Assembly: GCF_003610785.1 (NCBI RefSeq)
Contig: NZ_RAQQ01000009.1
Coordinates: forward strand, 62,001-126,000
From: Micromonospora globbae
Lineage (GTDB): Bacteria > Actinomycetota > Actinomycetes > Mycobacteriales > Micromonosporaceae
Length of the DNA stretch: 64,000 nucleotides
Direction of reading: 5' to 3'
This document shows positions 8,496 through 16,177 of the stretch, one piece after another (position 1 is the stretch's first letter; the number at the start of each line of letters is the position of its first letter). Below the pieces are notes generated by a model. That model saw only the letters and a program-made list of their open reading frames with translations, was not told the DNA's origin and did not search any database. The position numbers were made by a program, and so were the translations under genes.

Positions 8496-9916
8496 GCCCC
8501 CTTCCGGGAGTCGCGGCTGGCGGGAATCGGACGTGGCCGTGAGGGCGCCCCCGCCCGCCGTGAGGGCGCCCCGGCCCGCGGTGAGGATGCCCCGGCCCGC
8601 GGTGAGGGCGCACCGGCCGGGGCCAGCGCCGGCCGGAAGACGCCGTCCGGGTCGTACCGCCGCCACAGCTCGGCCACCCGCGCGCCGGTCGCACCCGGGT
8701 AGATCCGGTCGAACGCCGCCCGGTCAGGTCGGCCCTCGAAGTTGACGTACGCGCCGTCGGACCGCGTCGCGACCCTGCGCCAGGCGGCGTCCAGCGCGGC
8801 CCCGCCCTGCGGCGGGAACACCGTGCCGATCGCCAGCGTGTCCTGGTGCCGGTGCGCGTACGCCGTGTCGGCCGGGTCGACGTCGTTGACCGCCCCGCCC
8901 ACCGACCGCAGCTGCACGAGGGCCCGGTTCGGCCCGGTCGCCGCCCGCATGAGCGCCCGCGCGGCGGCGTCGTCCATCGTGAGCAGGCTGTTCGTCGTGA
9001 CGTTCGGCTGCTGGCCGACGTTCGCGTGCAGGTGCGCCGTCGACACCAGCGCCGGGTAGGGCACGAGGTCGGTCCGGTGATCCAGCAGCCGGCCGATGGC
9101 GAGCAGCGGCTCGATCATCGGGCGGGCCCGGCGCGCGCTCTCGGCGGCGACCACCGCGGTGATCTGCATGACGGCCGACGGCCCGTACGGGAGCAGCACG
9201 GCCGACGTGGTGAGCTCGCGCGGGGCCCGGGCCAGGTGCTCGGCCCACTGCCGCACCGTGGCGCCGTCGGCCGTGGCCTCCACGGCGATCTGCGCGAGCC
9301 CCACGTTGCGCACCTCCTCCGCCTCGATCTCGAACGCCACCACGATGCCGGCGCCGGCGCCGGCGCCGCGGACGACCCAGAACAGCTCGGGTTCGTGCTC
9401 GGCGTCGGCGCGGACGACCGTGCCGTCGGCCAGCACCACCTCGACGGCGCGGACGTGGTCGATGGTGAGGCCGTAGCTGCGGACCAGCCAGCCCACGCCG
9501 CCGCCGGTGGCGAGGCCGCCGACGCCCACGTTGCCGTGGTCGCCGGAGCTGATGGCGAGCCCGTACGGGGCCAGCGTCCGGGCCACCAGGGCCCAGCGCG
9601 CGCCCGCCTCGACCCGGACCCGCCGGGACCGCTCGTCGAGCACGTCGACCCGGTTCAGGGCGGACAGGTCGATGACGAGGCCCCCGTCGTTGGACGAGGT
9701 GCCCGCGAGGCCGTGCCCGCCGCTGCGGACCGCGATCGGCAGGCCCCGTTCCCGGGCGTAGCGCACGGCGTCGGCCACCTCCCGCGGAGTCTCGGGCAGC
9801 AGCACGCCGGCCGGGGAGTGGCGGGTGGTGTACGTCGAGCGCAGCATCGCGTACCGGCGGTCGCCGGGTGTGACGAGCTTGCCGTCCAGCGACGGCGGTA
9901 GGACGGTGTGGGTCAT
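8492..9916 (-). CDS. FAD-linked oxidase (VAO/berberine-bridge type)
   Basis: 474-residue flavoprotein. The PCMH FAD-binding domain fills the first ~200 residues, with the binding motif RSGGHGLAGTSS near residue 65 and GDHGNVGVGGLATGGGVGWL near 145. The BBE C-terminal segment GAYVNFEGRPDRAAFDRIYPG then WRRYDPDGVFRPA is present. Such enzymes oxidise alcohols, sugars or alkaloid-like substrates with O2; the substrate is unknown. The family normally ends soon after the last motif, but here ~45 extra residues follow, made largely of an R-A-G-A-P-S repeat. The ATG overlaps the LLM gene stop and the TGA overlaps the alkA ATG, both by 4 nt. Confidence 0.88.
   Translation of the reverse strand: MTHTVLPPSLDGKLVTPGDRRYAMLRSTYTTRHSPAGVLLPETPREVADAVRYARERGLPIAVRSGGHGLAGTSSNDGGLVIDLSALNRVDVLDERSRRVRVEAGARWALVARTLAPYGLAISSGDHGNVGVGGLATGGGVGWLVRSYGLTIDHVRAVEVVLADGTVVRADAEHEPELFWVVRGAGAGAGIVVAFEIEAEEVRNVGLAQIAVEATADGATVRQWAEHLARAPRELTTSAVLLPYGPSAVMQITAVVAAESARRARPMIEPLLAIGRLLDHRTDLVPYPALVSTAHLHANVGQQPNVTTNSLLTMDDAAARALMRAATGPNRALVQLRSVGGAVNDVDPADTAYAHRHQDTLAIGTVFPPQGGAALDAAWRRVATRSDGAYVNFEGRPDRAAFDRIYPGATGARVAELWRRYDPDGVFRPALAPAGAPSPRAGASSPRAGAPSRRAGAPSRPRPIPASRDSRKGA
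8539..8622. repeat. four tandem copies of a 21-bp repeat within the oxidase 3' end
   Basis: Units begin at 8539, 8560, 8581 and 8602 with GTGAGGNNGC and a CCCGGCCCGC-like end. Being a multiple of three, the array is translated as 7-residue repeats (PRAGAPS-like) in the tail of the FAD oxidase. Confidence 0.9.
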
Positions 9917-10812
9917 CGTTGCTCCCTGATCTCGCGCACGTGCTCGCGGACGGCCGGTACCACCCGGTCGGCGAACGCGCGCAGCTGGGCGCGGGGCGAC
10001 ATGATCGGCCAGAAGATGAACGTGTCGAAGCCGAGGTCGACGGCCCAGTGGGTCAGCGTGTCGACCCAGAGCTGGACGTCGCCCACGAGCCCGGTGCCGC
10101 CGCCCTGCGGGCCGATGGCACCGATGACGTTGTAGATCCGGCGGATGTCCGCCGGGGCGCGTCCCGCCGCGCGGGCCGCGTCGTCGATGATCCGCTGCCG
10201 GGCCGGCACCTCGTCCGGGGGCACGTAGATGTTCAGCGGCGAGATCCAGCCGTCGGCGTGCCGGCCGGCCACCCGCAGCATGCGGGGCCGCTGCCCGCCC
10301 AGCCAGAGCGGCACCGGCCTGGGCGGCACGGGCCCACCCTGGTACCCCTCGACGGTGTGCTGCTCGCCGAGGTGCCGGACCGTCTCGCCGGCCAGCGCCC
10401 GGCGCATGATCTGCAGCCCTTCGGCGGTGTAGGTGATCGTCTCGGCGCCGCCGCGCCGCGGGCCGCCCATGGCCGCGACGGCGTCGGCGCTCGGGCCGCC
10501 GCCGACCCCGAGGGCGACGCGACCGCCGGTGAGCACGCTCAGCGACGCGCCGGCCTTGGCGAGCATGGCCGGCGGACGCAGTTGCAGGTCGGCGACGTCG
10601 GTGAGGAAGGAGATCCGCTCGGTCTGCGTCGCGAGGTGGGTGATCATCGTCAGCGCGTCGAGGTGACCCGGTTGGTAGACGTGGTCCTGGACGGCGAGGT
10701 ACTCCAGTCCGCTGTCGTCGGCGGCCCGGGCCAGATGTCGGGTTTCACCGATCCGGTCCGCCGTCGGATCGAGGCTCAGGCCGAATTCGATCGGGTGTTG
10801 GTAGTCGGTCAT
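9913..10812 (-). CDS. LLM-class (F420-dependent type) oxidoreductase
   Basis: 299-residue TIM-barrel protein of the luciferase-like monooxygenase family. Family features are the early EFGLSLDPTAD strand, EYLAVQDHVYQPGHLDALTM near residue 40, the ITHLATQTERISFLTDV segment, GRVALGVGGGPSADAV and LWLGGQRPRMLRVAGRHADGW (around residues 180-200). Many actinobacterial members use F420, others FMN; the cofactor cannot be decided here. It is the first gene of the overlapping operon leading to ogt. The ATG at 10812 has a CTGGAG site. An HxlR regulator is transcribed away on the other strand. Confidence 0.88.
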   Translation of the reverse strand: MTDYQHPIEFGLSLDPTADRIGETRHLARAADDSGLEYLAVQDHVYQPGHLDALTMITHLATQTERISFLTDVADLQLRPPAMLAKAGASLSVLTGGRVALGVGGGPSADAVAAMGGPRRGGAETITYTAEGLQIMRRALAGETVRHLGEQHTVEGYQGGPVPPRPVPLWLGGQRPRMLRVAGRHADGWISPLNIYVPPDEVPARQRIIDDAARAAGRAPADIRRIYNVIGAIGPQGGGTGLVGDVQLWVDTLTHWAVDLGFDTFIFWPIMSPRAQLRAFADRVVPAVREHVREIREQR

Positions 10813-10854
10813 GGCTCCAGCGTGGGGACCGGCGACCGGGTGGGCAAACCCGAG

Positions 10855-10867
10855 GTTAGTAACTAAC
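10855..10867. promoter_or_regulatory. palindromic operator GTTAGTAACTAAC
   Basis: A 13-bp perfect dyad (GTTAGT-A-ACTAAC) lies in the 64-nt space between the divergent LLM and HxlR starts, ten nt before the HxlR GTG. Its form and place suit an HxlR-family operator controlling both directions. Confidence 0.65.
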
Positions 10868-10876
10868 ATTTGGTAA

Positions 10877-11266
10877 GTGACGAGTACGCAGATGGCCGCG
10901 CTGCGGCGCTTCCAGGGCATCGACGACACCGGCTGCCGCGTCTTCCAGGACTCGCTGGAGCTGGTCGGCCGGCGGTGGACCGGAGCGATCCTGCTGGCCG
11001 GTGTGCGCGGGGCACGCCGGTTCGGCGAGTACCGGGCCGCCGTGTCCGGGATCTCCGACCGCCTGCTCGCCCAGCGCCTCAAGGAACTGGAGTCCGACGG
11101 CCTGATCGAGCGGACGGTGATCCCGTCCTCGCCGGTGCAGATCCGGTACGCCCCGTCGTCCGACGGACAGGAGCTGATGTCGCTCCTCCAGCCGCTGATC
11201 GACTGGAGCCACCGCCGCCGGCGTGACGGATCGGTCGCGTCGCCGGAGGGGTCCGTGCCCGTCTGA
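10877..11266 (+). CDS. HxlR-family winged-helix transcriptional regulator
   Basis: 129 residues with the HxlR hallmarks: an early cysteine in DTGCRVFQDSLELVGRRWT, then RRFGEYRAAVSGISDRLLAQRLKEL (about residues 50-75) and the wing DGLIERTVIPSSPVQIRYA. Members often sense aldehydes, quinones or oxidants through the N-terminal cysteine. Divergence from the LLM-oxidase-AlkA-Ogt operon with a shared dyad suggests it represses that operon and itself. The GTG start follows the operator directly. An out-of-frame ATG-less extension is not supported. Confidence 0.88.
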   Translation: MTSTQMAALRRFQGIDDTGCRVFQDSLELVGRRWTGAILLAGVRGARRFGEYRAAVSGISDRLLAQRLKELESDGLIERTVIPSSPVQIRYAPSSDGQELMSLLQPLIDWSHRRRRDGSVASPEGSVPV

Positions 11267-11345
11267 GCGGTTCGGCCCCGCGCGGCCGAAAGTGTCGGTC
11301 GTGGGCGGTACGGTCCCGCCAACCAACTCAAGAAAGGGTGCGGTG

Positions 11346-11888
11346 ATGGCGAGCGTGGCGGGTCGGGGAGCGACGCGGAGCGGGCACCCTCCGCTGGAGC
11401 GGGCCGTCCTCCAGGGCTTCTACCGGCGGATGCGGGCCGTGGCCCCGGCGGCCGTCGGTGCCATCGAGCGCGACCGCGCCGGCGATCCCGCCAGTCCCTT
11501 CGCCGACACCGCCTGTGGACGGCTGGTCCGCTCGCTCGACCACGACGGGTTGCGGGCCCTCGGCATGTGGGCGCACCACTGGTGCATGCGGTTCTACGAC
11601 GACGACACCCGCGCCGGCCTCCGCCTCGTCCGGGAGATCGCCGCCCGCACCGGGCTGGGCTGGACGGCCGACGAGGTGCGCTGGATGCTCCGCGAGTCAC
11701 GCGCCGCCGGCCCCGCGGCGCCGGCCCGCTTCCTCCTCCCGGCCGCCGCCGCACGCGAGCTGTCCCCGGACGCGCTGCCGCCCGCCGAGCTGCCGCCGCA
11801 CGAGCCGGCGCCCGATCTCGCCGGCGAGCCCGCCGCCGTCGACCGGCCGCCCCTCACGGCACTCGTGCCCCGGCATCGGCGCGGCTGA
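11346..11888 (+). CDS. hypothetical protein
   Basis: 180 residues, no family recognised. The first ~125 residues are helical and contain tryptophan-rich GMWAHHWCMRFYDDDTRAGL and GLGWTADEVRWMLRESR; the last ~50 are proline/alanine-rich (PPAELPPHEPAPDL) and probably disordered. The ATG at 11346 sits 8 nt after AGAAAGGG; a GTG at 11343 and longer in-frame starts are possible. Peptidase E follows 52 nt later on the same strand. Confidence 0.65.
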   Translation: MASVAGRGATRSGHPPLERAVLQGFYRRMRAVAPAAVGAIERDRAGDPASPFADTACGRLVRSLDHDGLRALGMWAHHWCMRFYDDDTRAGLRLVREIAARTGLGWTADEVRWMLRESRAAGPAAPARFLLPAAAARELSPDALPPAELPPHEPAPDLAGEPAAVDRPPLTALVPRHRRG

Positions 11889-11940
11889 TCCGGCTGCGGC
11901 AGGATGGACGGCGGCCGATCACCCGACGGAAGGACGAGGC

Positions 11941-12678
11941 GTGCCCGCCAGCGAACCGACCATCCTCGCCACCAGCATGGGTTTCTTCAGCCGAGGGCGC
12001 GGGCCGTACGACCTGCGTCCCGGGCCGATCTTCGACCTGGGCGCGGAGCTGGCGCAGGCCGGGCCGGAGCCGCGCATCTGCTACCTGGGGCAGGCGGTCG
12101 GCGACCAGCCCACCAACCTCACGGCCCTGTACGGGGCGTTCGCCGGCACCCGCTTCCGCCTGTCGCACCTGGCCCTGTTCCCGATGCCGAACGTCGACGA
12201 CATCCGCGCCCACCTGCTCGCCCAGGACGTGATCTGGGTCGGCGGCGGCAGCGTGGCCAACCTGGTGGCGGTCTGGCGGGTGCACGGCCTCGAGGAGATC
12301 CTGCACGAGTGCTGGCAGGCCGGAGTGGTGCTCGGCGGCGTCTCCGCCGGCTCGATCTGCTGGCACGTCGGCGGGGCCACCGACAGCTTCGGCCCGCGGC
12401 TGCGTCCGTTCACGGACGGGCTGGGCTGGCTGCCCTACGGCAACGGTGTGCACTACGACAGCGAGGAGCAGCGCCGGCCGCTCATCCACCGGATGGTCGG
12501 CGACGGCACGCTGCCGGTCACGCACTGCACCGACGACGGGGTCGGCCTGGTCTACCGGGGCGAGAAGCTCGTCGAGGCGGTCGCCGACCGGGAGGGTGTC
12601 TCGGCGTACGAGGTCAGTCGCACCGCCGACGGCACGGTCCGGGAGACGGTCATCACGCCCCGCCGGCTCGCGGGCTGA
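11941..12678 (+). CDS. pepE: peptidase E-like serine peptidase (S51)
   Basis: 245-residue cytoplasmic peptidase. The nucleophile serine is in GGVSAGSICW near residue 140, the strand before it is VIWVGGGSVANL, and the later GNGVHYDSEEQRR holds the probable catalytic histidine. S51 enzymes such as PepE cut alpha-aspartyl dipeptides; the related cyanophycinase fold is an alternative but is usually longer. GTG 11941 is chosen because GGAAGGA lies just upstream. It is encoded alone between the hypothetical gene and ychF. Confidence 0.88.
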   Translation: MPASEPTILATSMGFFSRGRGPYDLRPGPIFDLGAELAQAGPEPRICYLGQAVGDQPTNLTALYGAFAGTRFRLSHLALFPMPNVDDIRAHLLAQDVIWVGGGSVANLVAVWRVHGLEEILHECWQAGVVLGGVSAGSICWHVGGATDSFGPRLRPFTDGLGWLPYGNGVHYDSEEQRRPLIHRMVGDGTLPVTHCTDDGVGLVYRGEKLVEAVADREGVSAYEVSRTADGTVRETVITPRRLAG

Positions 12679-12762
12679 GCCTCCGCGGCGCCGCCGGGCG
12701 CTCCCGGCCGGGACCGACGCCGCGACACCGCACCGCGTTCCCGGTGGCGGGTCGCATCGGCG

Positions 12763-12768
12763 TAAGCT
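12763..12768 (+). promoter_or_regulatory. putative -10 box, leaderless ychF promoter
   Basis: TAAGCT ends 8 nt before the ychF GTG, and no ribosome site is visible in between. Confidence 0.5.
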
Positions 12769-12776
12769 GGCTCGTC

Positions 12777-13862
12777 GTGAGTCTCACCATCGGCATCGTC
12801 GGCCTGCCCAACGTCGGCAAGAGCACCCTGTTCAACGCGCTCACCAAGAACGACGTGCTCGCGGCGAACTACCCGTTCGCCACCATCGAGCCCAACGTCG
12901 GTGTCGTCGGGCTGCCCGACGAGCGGCTGCACAAGCTCGCCGAGATCTTCAGCTCCCAGAAGGTGCTGCCCGCGCCCGTGTCGTTCGTCGACATCGCCGG
13001 CCTGGTGCGCGGCGCCTCGAAGGGCCAGGGCCGGGGCAACGCGTTCCTGGCGAACATCCGGGACGCGACGGCGATCTGCCAGGTCGTCCGGGCCTTCTCC
13101 GACCCGAACGTGGTGCACGTCGACGGCAAGGTCTCACCGGCCGACGACATCGAGACGATCAACACGGAGCTGATCCTGGCCGATCTCCAGACCCTGGAGA
13201 AGGCGGTGCCGCGGCTGGAGAAGGAGGCCAAGCTCCGCAAGGACCGGGCCGCCGCCCTGGCCGCCGCGAAGCAGGCCGTCGACCTGCTGGACAGCGGGGT
13301 GACCCTCTACGCCGGCGCCAAGGACGCGGGCATCGAGGTGGAGCACCTGCGCGAGCTGCACCTGCTCACCACCAAGCCGTTCCTCTACGTCTTCAACGTG
13401 GACGAGGCCGAGCTGGGCAACGCCGAGTTCCTCGACGAGATGCGCGCCCTCGTGGCGCCGGCCGAGGCGATCTTCATGGACGCGAAGATCGAGTCGGAAC
13501 TCGTGGACCTGCCCGAGGACGAGGCCCGCGAGCTGCTGGAGTCGATCGGGCAGAGCGAGCCGGGGCTGGACCAGCTGGTCCGCGTCGGGTTCCGCACGCT
13601 CGGGCTCCAGACGTACCTCACGGCCGGCCCCAAGGAGGCCCGGGCCTGGACCATCCCGATCGGCGCGACCGCGCCGGAGGCCGCGGGCGTCATCCACTCC
13701 GACTTCCAGCGCGGCTTCATCAAGGCCGAGGTCGTCTCCTACGACGACCTGGTCGCGGCCGGCAGCATGGCCGCCGCCAAGGCGGCCGGCAAGGTCCGCA
13801 TCGAGGGCAAGGAGTACGTCATGCAGGACGGCGACGTCGTGGAGTTCCGCTTCAACGTCTGA
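12777..13862 (+). CDS. ychF: redox-regulated ATPase YchF (Obg-like)
   Basis: 361-residue TRAFAC-class P-loop protein. G1 is GLPNVGKST near residue 10, G3 is DIAGLVRGASKGQGRGN near 70, and the base-recognition loop FNVDEAEL near 205 lacks the NKxD of true GTPases, as expected for an ATP-preferring YchF. The C-terminal TGS-like domain ends with GDVVEFRFNV. YchF associates with ribosomes and stress responses. GTG 12777 is chosen by homology to the family N-terminus and the -10 box. Its last 20 bp served as the insertion site of an integrative element whose far end repeats them at 16686. Confidence 0.96.
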   Translation: MSLTIGIVGLPNVGKSTLFNALTKNDVLAANYPFATIEPNVGVVGLPDERLHKLAEIFSSQKVLPAPVSFVDIAGLVRGASKGQGRGNAFLANIRDATAICQVVRAFSDPNVVHVDGKVSPADDIETINTELILADLQTLEKAVPRLEKEAKLRKDRAAALAAAKQAVDLLDSGVTLYAGAKDAGIEVEHLRELHLLTTKPFLYVFNVDEAELGNAEFLDEMRALVAPAEAIFMDAKIESELVDLPEDEARELLESIGQSEPGLDQLVRVGFRTLGLQTYLTAGPKEARAWTIPIGATAPEAAGVIHSDFQRGFIKAEVVSYDDLVAAGSMAAAKAAGKVRIEGKEYVMQDGDVVEFRFNV

Positions 13863-13863
13863 A
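13843..13863 (+). repeat. attL-like direct repeat (3' end of ychF)
   Basis: A 21-bp segment starting AGTTCCGCTTCAACG and spanning the ychF stop. It recurs at 16686-16706 in the same orientation with 20 of 21 bases identical. Because it restores the gene end, it looks like the attachment core on the ychF side. Confidence 0.8.
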
Positions 13864-13882
13864 CCGCGCTCGTTCCCGCAGG

Positions 13883-14060
13883 TCAGGAGGGTGCACCCTC
13901 GCTCTGGGGCACACCGGGGGCACAACCCCACGCCTCATCGACCGCCCGGCGGGTGCGTTCCTCCGAGTCCGGCATCAGATACCCATACGTCGACAGGACC
14001 AGGTTCGCGTTCTCGTGCCCCAGCCGTTCGGCGACCACGATGACCGACTCGCCCTGCCTA
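13883..14060 (-). pseudogene. tyrosine recombinase (integrase) remnant, C-terminal end only
   Basis: The minus strand reads GESVIVVAERLGHENANLVL then STYGYLMPDSEERTRRAV before a TGA at 13883-13885. This is the C-terminal active-site region of phage-type integrases, with the catalytic His/Trp-region LGH and the nucleophile Tyr in STYGY. Only about 58 codons survive, and the Arg-containing upstream box (HDLRHT-type) is missing. Similarity stops at 14060, exactly where an inverted repeat begins, so the gene was probably cut by insertion of the methyltransferase cassette. Confidence 0.8.
13904..13925 (+). repeat. 22-bp direct repeat, left copy (possible arm-type site)
   Basis: Begins CTGGGGCACAC and ends GGGGGCACAA. 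It matches 16560-16581 in the same orientation with one mismatch. It lies 40 bp inside the left attachment repeat and within the integrase 3' end. Confidence 0.75.
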
Positions 14061-14079
14061 GTCCCACCACATGCTTGAC
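14061..14079 (+). repeat. 19-bp inverted repeat, left end of the methyltransferase cassette
   Basis: GTCCCACCACATGCTTGAC. Its reverse complement recurs at 14818-14836 with one mismatch. It starts at the point where the integrase remnant breaks off. Confidence 0.8.
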
Positions 14080-14086
14080 GATTGGT

Positions 14087-14713
14087 CTAGATGAGTGGTC
14101 GCTGCGCCCAGAAGAGGGTGTGTCCGCTGCTGCCCTCTGGGACGAAGCCCTCGGAGGTGATTTCGAGTCCCGCCTGTTGCAGCCAGGTCCGGTAGGTGGG
14201 GGCGTCGGCGTGGCTCCACCACATGGCGGCGGGGCCGTCGAGCCAGTTGTCCTCGGTGCCGGTCCAAGCGTCGTGGCCGGTGGTAGCAAGCAGCCAGCCT
14301 CCAGGGCGTAGCCAGGTGGCGACTTGGTCGATGAGACGTGGTTGGTCGACCAACGGCATGTGGATGAGCGCGTAGAGGCAGACCACGGCGTCGAACGACA
14401 TCGGGGGCAGTTCGAGCTGAGTGGCGTCAGCGCGGAGGAAAGTGGCGGTCGGCACCAAGCGGCGGGCTCGCTCGATCTGCACGTCGCTGATGTCGACTCC
14501 GGTGACGTGGTGCCCCGCGTTCGTCAGGAAGCGAGCGGCCGGCACGCCGCAGCCGCAGCCGAGGTCGAGGACCGATGCTGCGGGCGGTAGACGCCGATGC
14601 AGGTCGGCCAGCCAGGGTGCGTATTGGCCATCGTCGGCGTCGTCCGCACGGTAGTGGTAGGAGAGGGCGTCGTAACCTCGTCGGACCAAGTCACGCTCGT
14701 CACTGTTGCTCAC
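14087..14713 (-). CDS. class I SAM-dependent methyltransferase
   Basis: 208 residues. Motif I is SVLDLGCGCGVPAARFL near residue 50, the acidic strand is VTGVDISDVQIERAR near 75, and motif IV is MSFDAVVCLYALIHMPL near 110, followed by LRPGGWLLATTG. This is the Methyltransf_11/25 type, acting on small molecules or proteins; no substrate-specific domain is present. The start is GTG 14713. Its GC content is visibly below that of core genes. It is the only gene between two 19-bp inverted repeats, so it probably moved as a cassette. Confidence 0.85.
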   Translation of the reverse strand: MSNSDERDLVRRGYDALSYHYRADDADDGQYAPWLADLHRRLPPAASVLDLGCGCGVPAARFLTNAGHHVTGVDISDVQIERARRLVPTATFLRADATQLELPPMSFDAVVCLYALIHMPLVDQPRLIDQVATWLRPGGWLLATTGHDAWTGTEDNWLDGPAAMWWSHADAPTYRTWLQQAGLEITSEGFVPEGSSGHTLFWAQRPLI

Positions 14714-14817
14714 ACCGCCTCACGTTACGAGTCTCGGCGTCGGTTGCCGAGTCGCTTTCCGGCGGAGAGCCCAGGGCCGGCAGCGAGCCGCCCCGTACAG
14801 CTACCGGCGCGGATCAT

Positions 14818-14836
14818 GTCAAGCATCTGGTGGGAC
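14818..14836 (-). repeat. 19-bp inverted repeat, right end of the methyltransferase cassette
   Basis: GTCAAGCATCTGGTGGGAC, complementary to 14061-14079 at 18 of 19 positions. Its TGTCAAGCAT core is repeated once more directly at 14842-14851. Confidence 0.8.
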
Positions 14837-15472
14837 GCGACTGTCAAGCATGTCCCGTGACGGGACAGGCCGGCTGCCGGCGAAGTGGTTCAAAGTTTCT
14901 GTACGTCTTCAAGGCGGCCCGCAACGGGCCGCACGCGCCGCCGCCTGGGCGCGCGCCGGCCGCTGCCGCTGTCGCTCTGCGGCCGTCACGCCAGATGCCC
15001 GGCGGCTGGCGCGGAGGGCGGGAAGCCCGGGGCCGCCGCAGACGGACCGGTCTGGGAGTGGTTGAGGTTCGCGGGCCGGCAGCCGGCCGCGCCGCGTCCG
15101 AGCGACGCGGCGCAGGGGAGGGCACGCCGGGTCCACGCGGCGGGTCGAGGCGGCGAACCGGTCGCGGTCAGTGCGCCTCCGGCGGGGGCGCAACGACTCC
15201 AGGATGGCCGGGGCTCCGTCCGCGCGTTGCGGCCGTGGGTGGTTGCGCAGGGCCATCCCGCCAGCCGACGACCCAGGCGAGCCGAGCAGACCACCGCCCG
15301 ACCCGCCAGCGTCCGAACGTGCGTCAAGGTCCGATTGACGTGGCGGGCCGGGCGGTGGCCCGCTCCCCAGGAGGGCGGGTCGGCGGCAGACGGGATGGCA
15401 AGATATTCCGGAAGGTGCTGTTGTGCTCGGGGTAAGGGTATTGCGCTGTCGACCGTTCGTAGGAGGGCAACC
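14837..15472. other. 636-nt gap with no convincing gene
   Basis: It holds the extra TGTCAAGCAT copy at 14842-14851 and a hairpin GCGGCCCG-CAA-CGGGCCGC at 14914-14932. The rest is a GC-rich stretch in which all open frames are low-complexity Arg/Pro/Gly translations without ribosome sites. A conventional AGGAGGG site at its right edge (15461-15467) belongs to the next gene. It is probably decayed element DNA. Confidence 0.5.
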
Positions 15473-16024
15473 ATGCCGACCCGGCACAGCCGCCACGGCC
15501 TGACGTTAAGTCCGGAGTACCGGATGGTCGTTCTACGCGACGTCTACTGCGACGCCGCCGTGAATTCATCGGCCGCGATCAGCGAGGCCAACAAGAATGT
15601 GGCAGCCAGCACCGGATACGATATCTACATCGTCGTGAGCCAGGACCTCATAAGGGTACGAGCCGACGTGGAGATCTGGGACGAGGCCCCCGATGATGAC
15701 CTGTGCGCGCACGGGTGGGCGGGTCCCCTGACGTTCGACCTGGACTGTCCCACGGGGAATTTGCAGGTTGGCGACATCTTCGGCACGGTCATTACTGGCA
15801 TTGACCCGCCCAAGGGGCCTGGGCGGTATGCGGTCGTGCTGTTTCATCGCGGGCGTGAGCAGGCCGAGAGGGCGCGCTACGAGATTCTGAAGGTGATGGG
15901 CACTGACGGCGACGATGAACGCATCGCCGACCTACAACGACAGCACTCCGGCATCGAGCAGTACCTGATGCGGATCTGGTGGCAGACCGACCTGCCACCA
16001 GACGAAGACGATGAAGACCTGTGA
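15473..16024 (+). CDS. hypothetical acidic protein, island cargo
   Basis: 183 residues, family not recognised. The middle is strand-rich (YDIYIVVSQDLIRVRADVEIWD, about residues 46-67, then GWAGPLTFDLDCPTGNLQVGD), and the C-terminus is helical and ends in an acidic tail DLPPDEDDEDL. The ATG at 15473 follows AGGAGGG with good spacing, so expression is plausible. Codon use is less GC-biased than the core genes. There is no signal peptide or membrane segment. A long in-frame extension upstream to 14885 is not credible. Confidence 0.65.
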   Translation: MPTRHSRHGLTLSPEYRMVVLRDVYCDAAVNSSAAISEANKNVAASTGYDIYIVVSQDLIRVRADVEIWDEAPDDDLCAHGWAGPLTFDLDCPTGNLQVGDIFGTVITGIDPPKGPGRYAVVLFHRGREQAERARYEILKVMGTDGDDERIADLQRQHSGIEQYLMRIWWQTDLPPDEDDEDL

Positions 16025-16177
16025 CGACGCAGGAACCCGTCGCCTGAGTGACCAACTGGGTGACGACCGGGGCGACCGATGCCGGACGCCCACGGACGAT
16101 GGTGGACTGTTCCGGCAGCTCGCCACGGTTGCTCGCCCAGCTCATCGGCCACTGATCATTCTTTCGGGACGAACGAG

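Noticed and set aside
8492..11266. Natural-product biosynthesis cluster suggested by adjacent LLM and berberine-bridge-type oxidases
   Set aside because: No PKS, NRPS, terpene, RiPP or transporter genes are nearby, and the linked genes are DNA repair.
11904..12776. Long upstream extension of ychF
   Set aside because: It overlaps peptidase E in another frame; the conserved YchF N-terminus begins at 12777.
14909..15496. 195-codon minus-strand frame in the element gap
   Set aside because: Low-complexity Arg/Pro translation, no ribosome site, and overlap with the start of the supported plus-strand gene.
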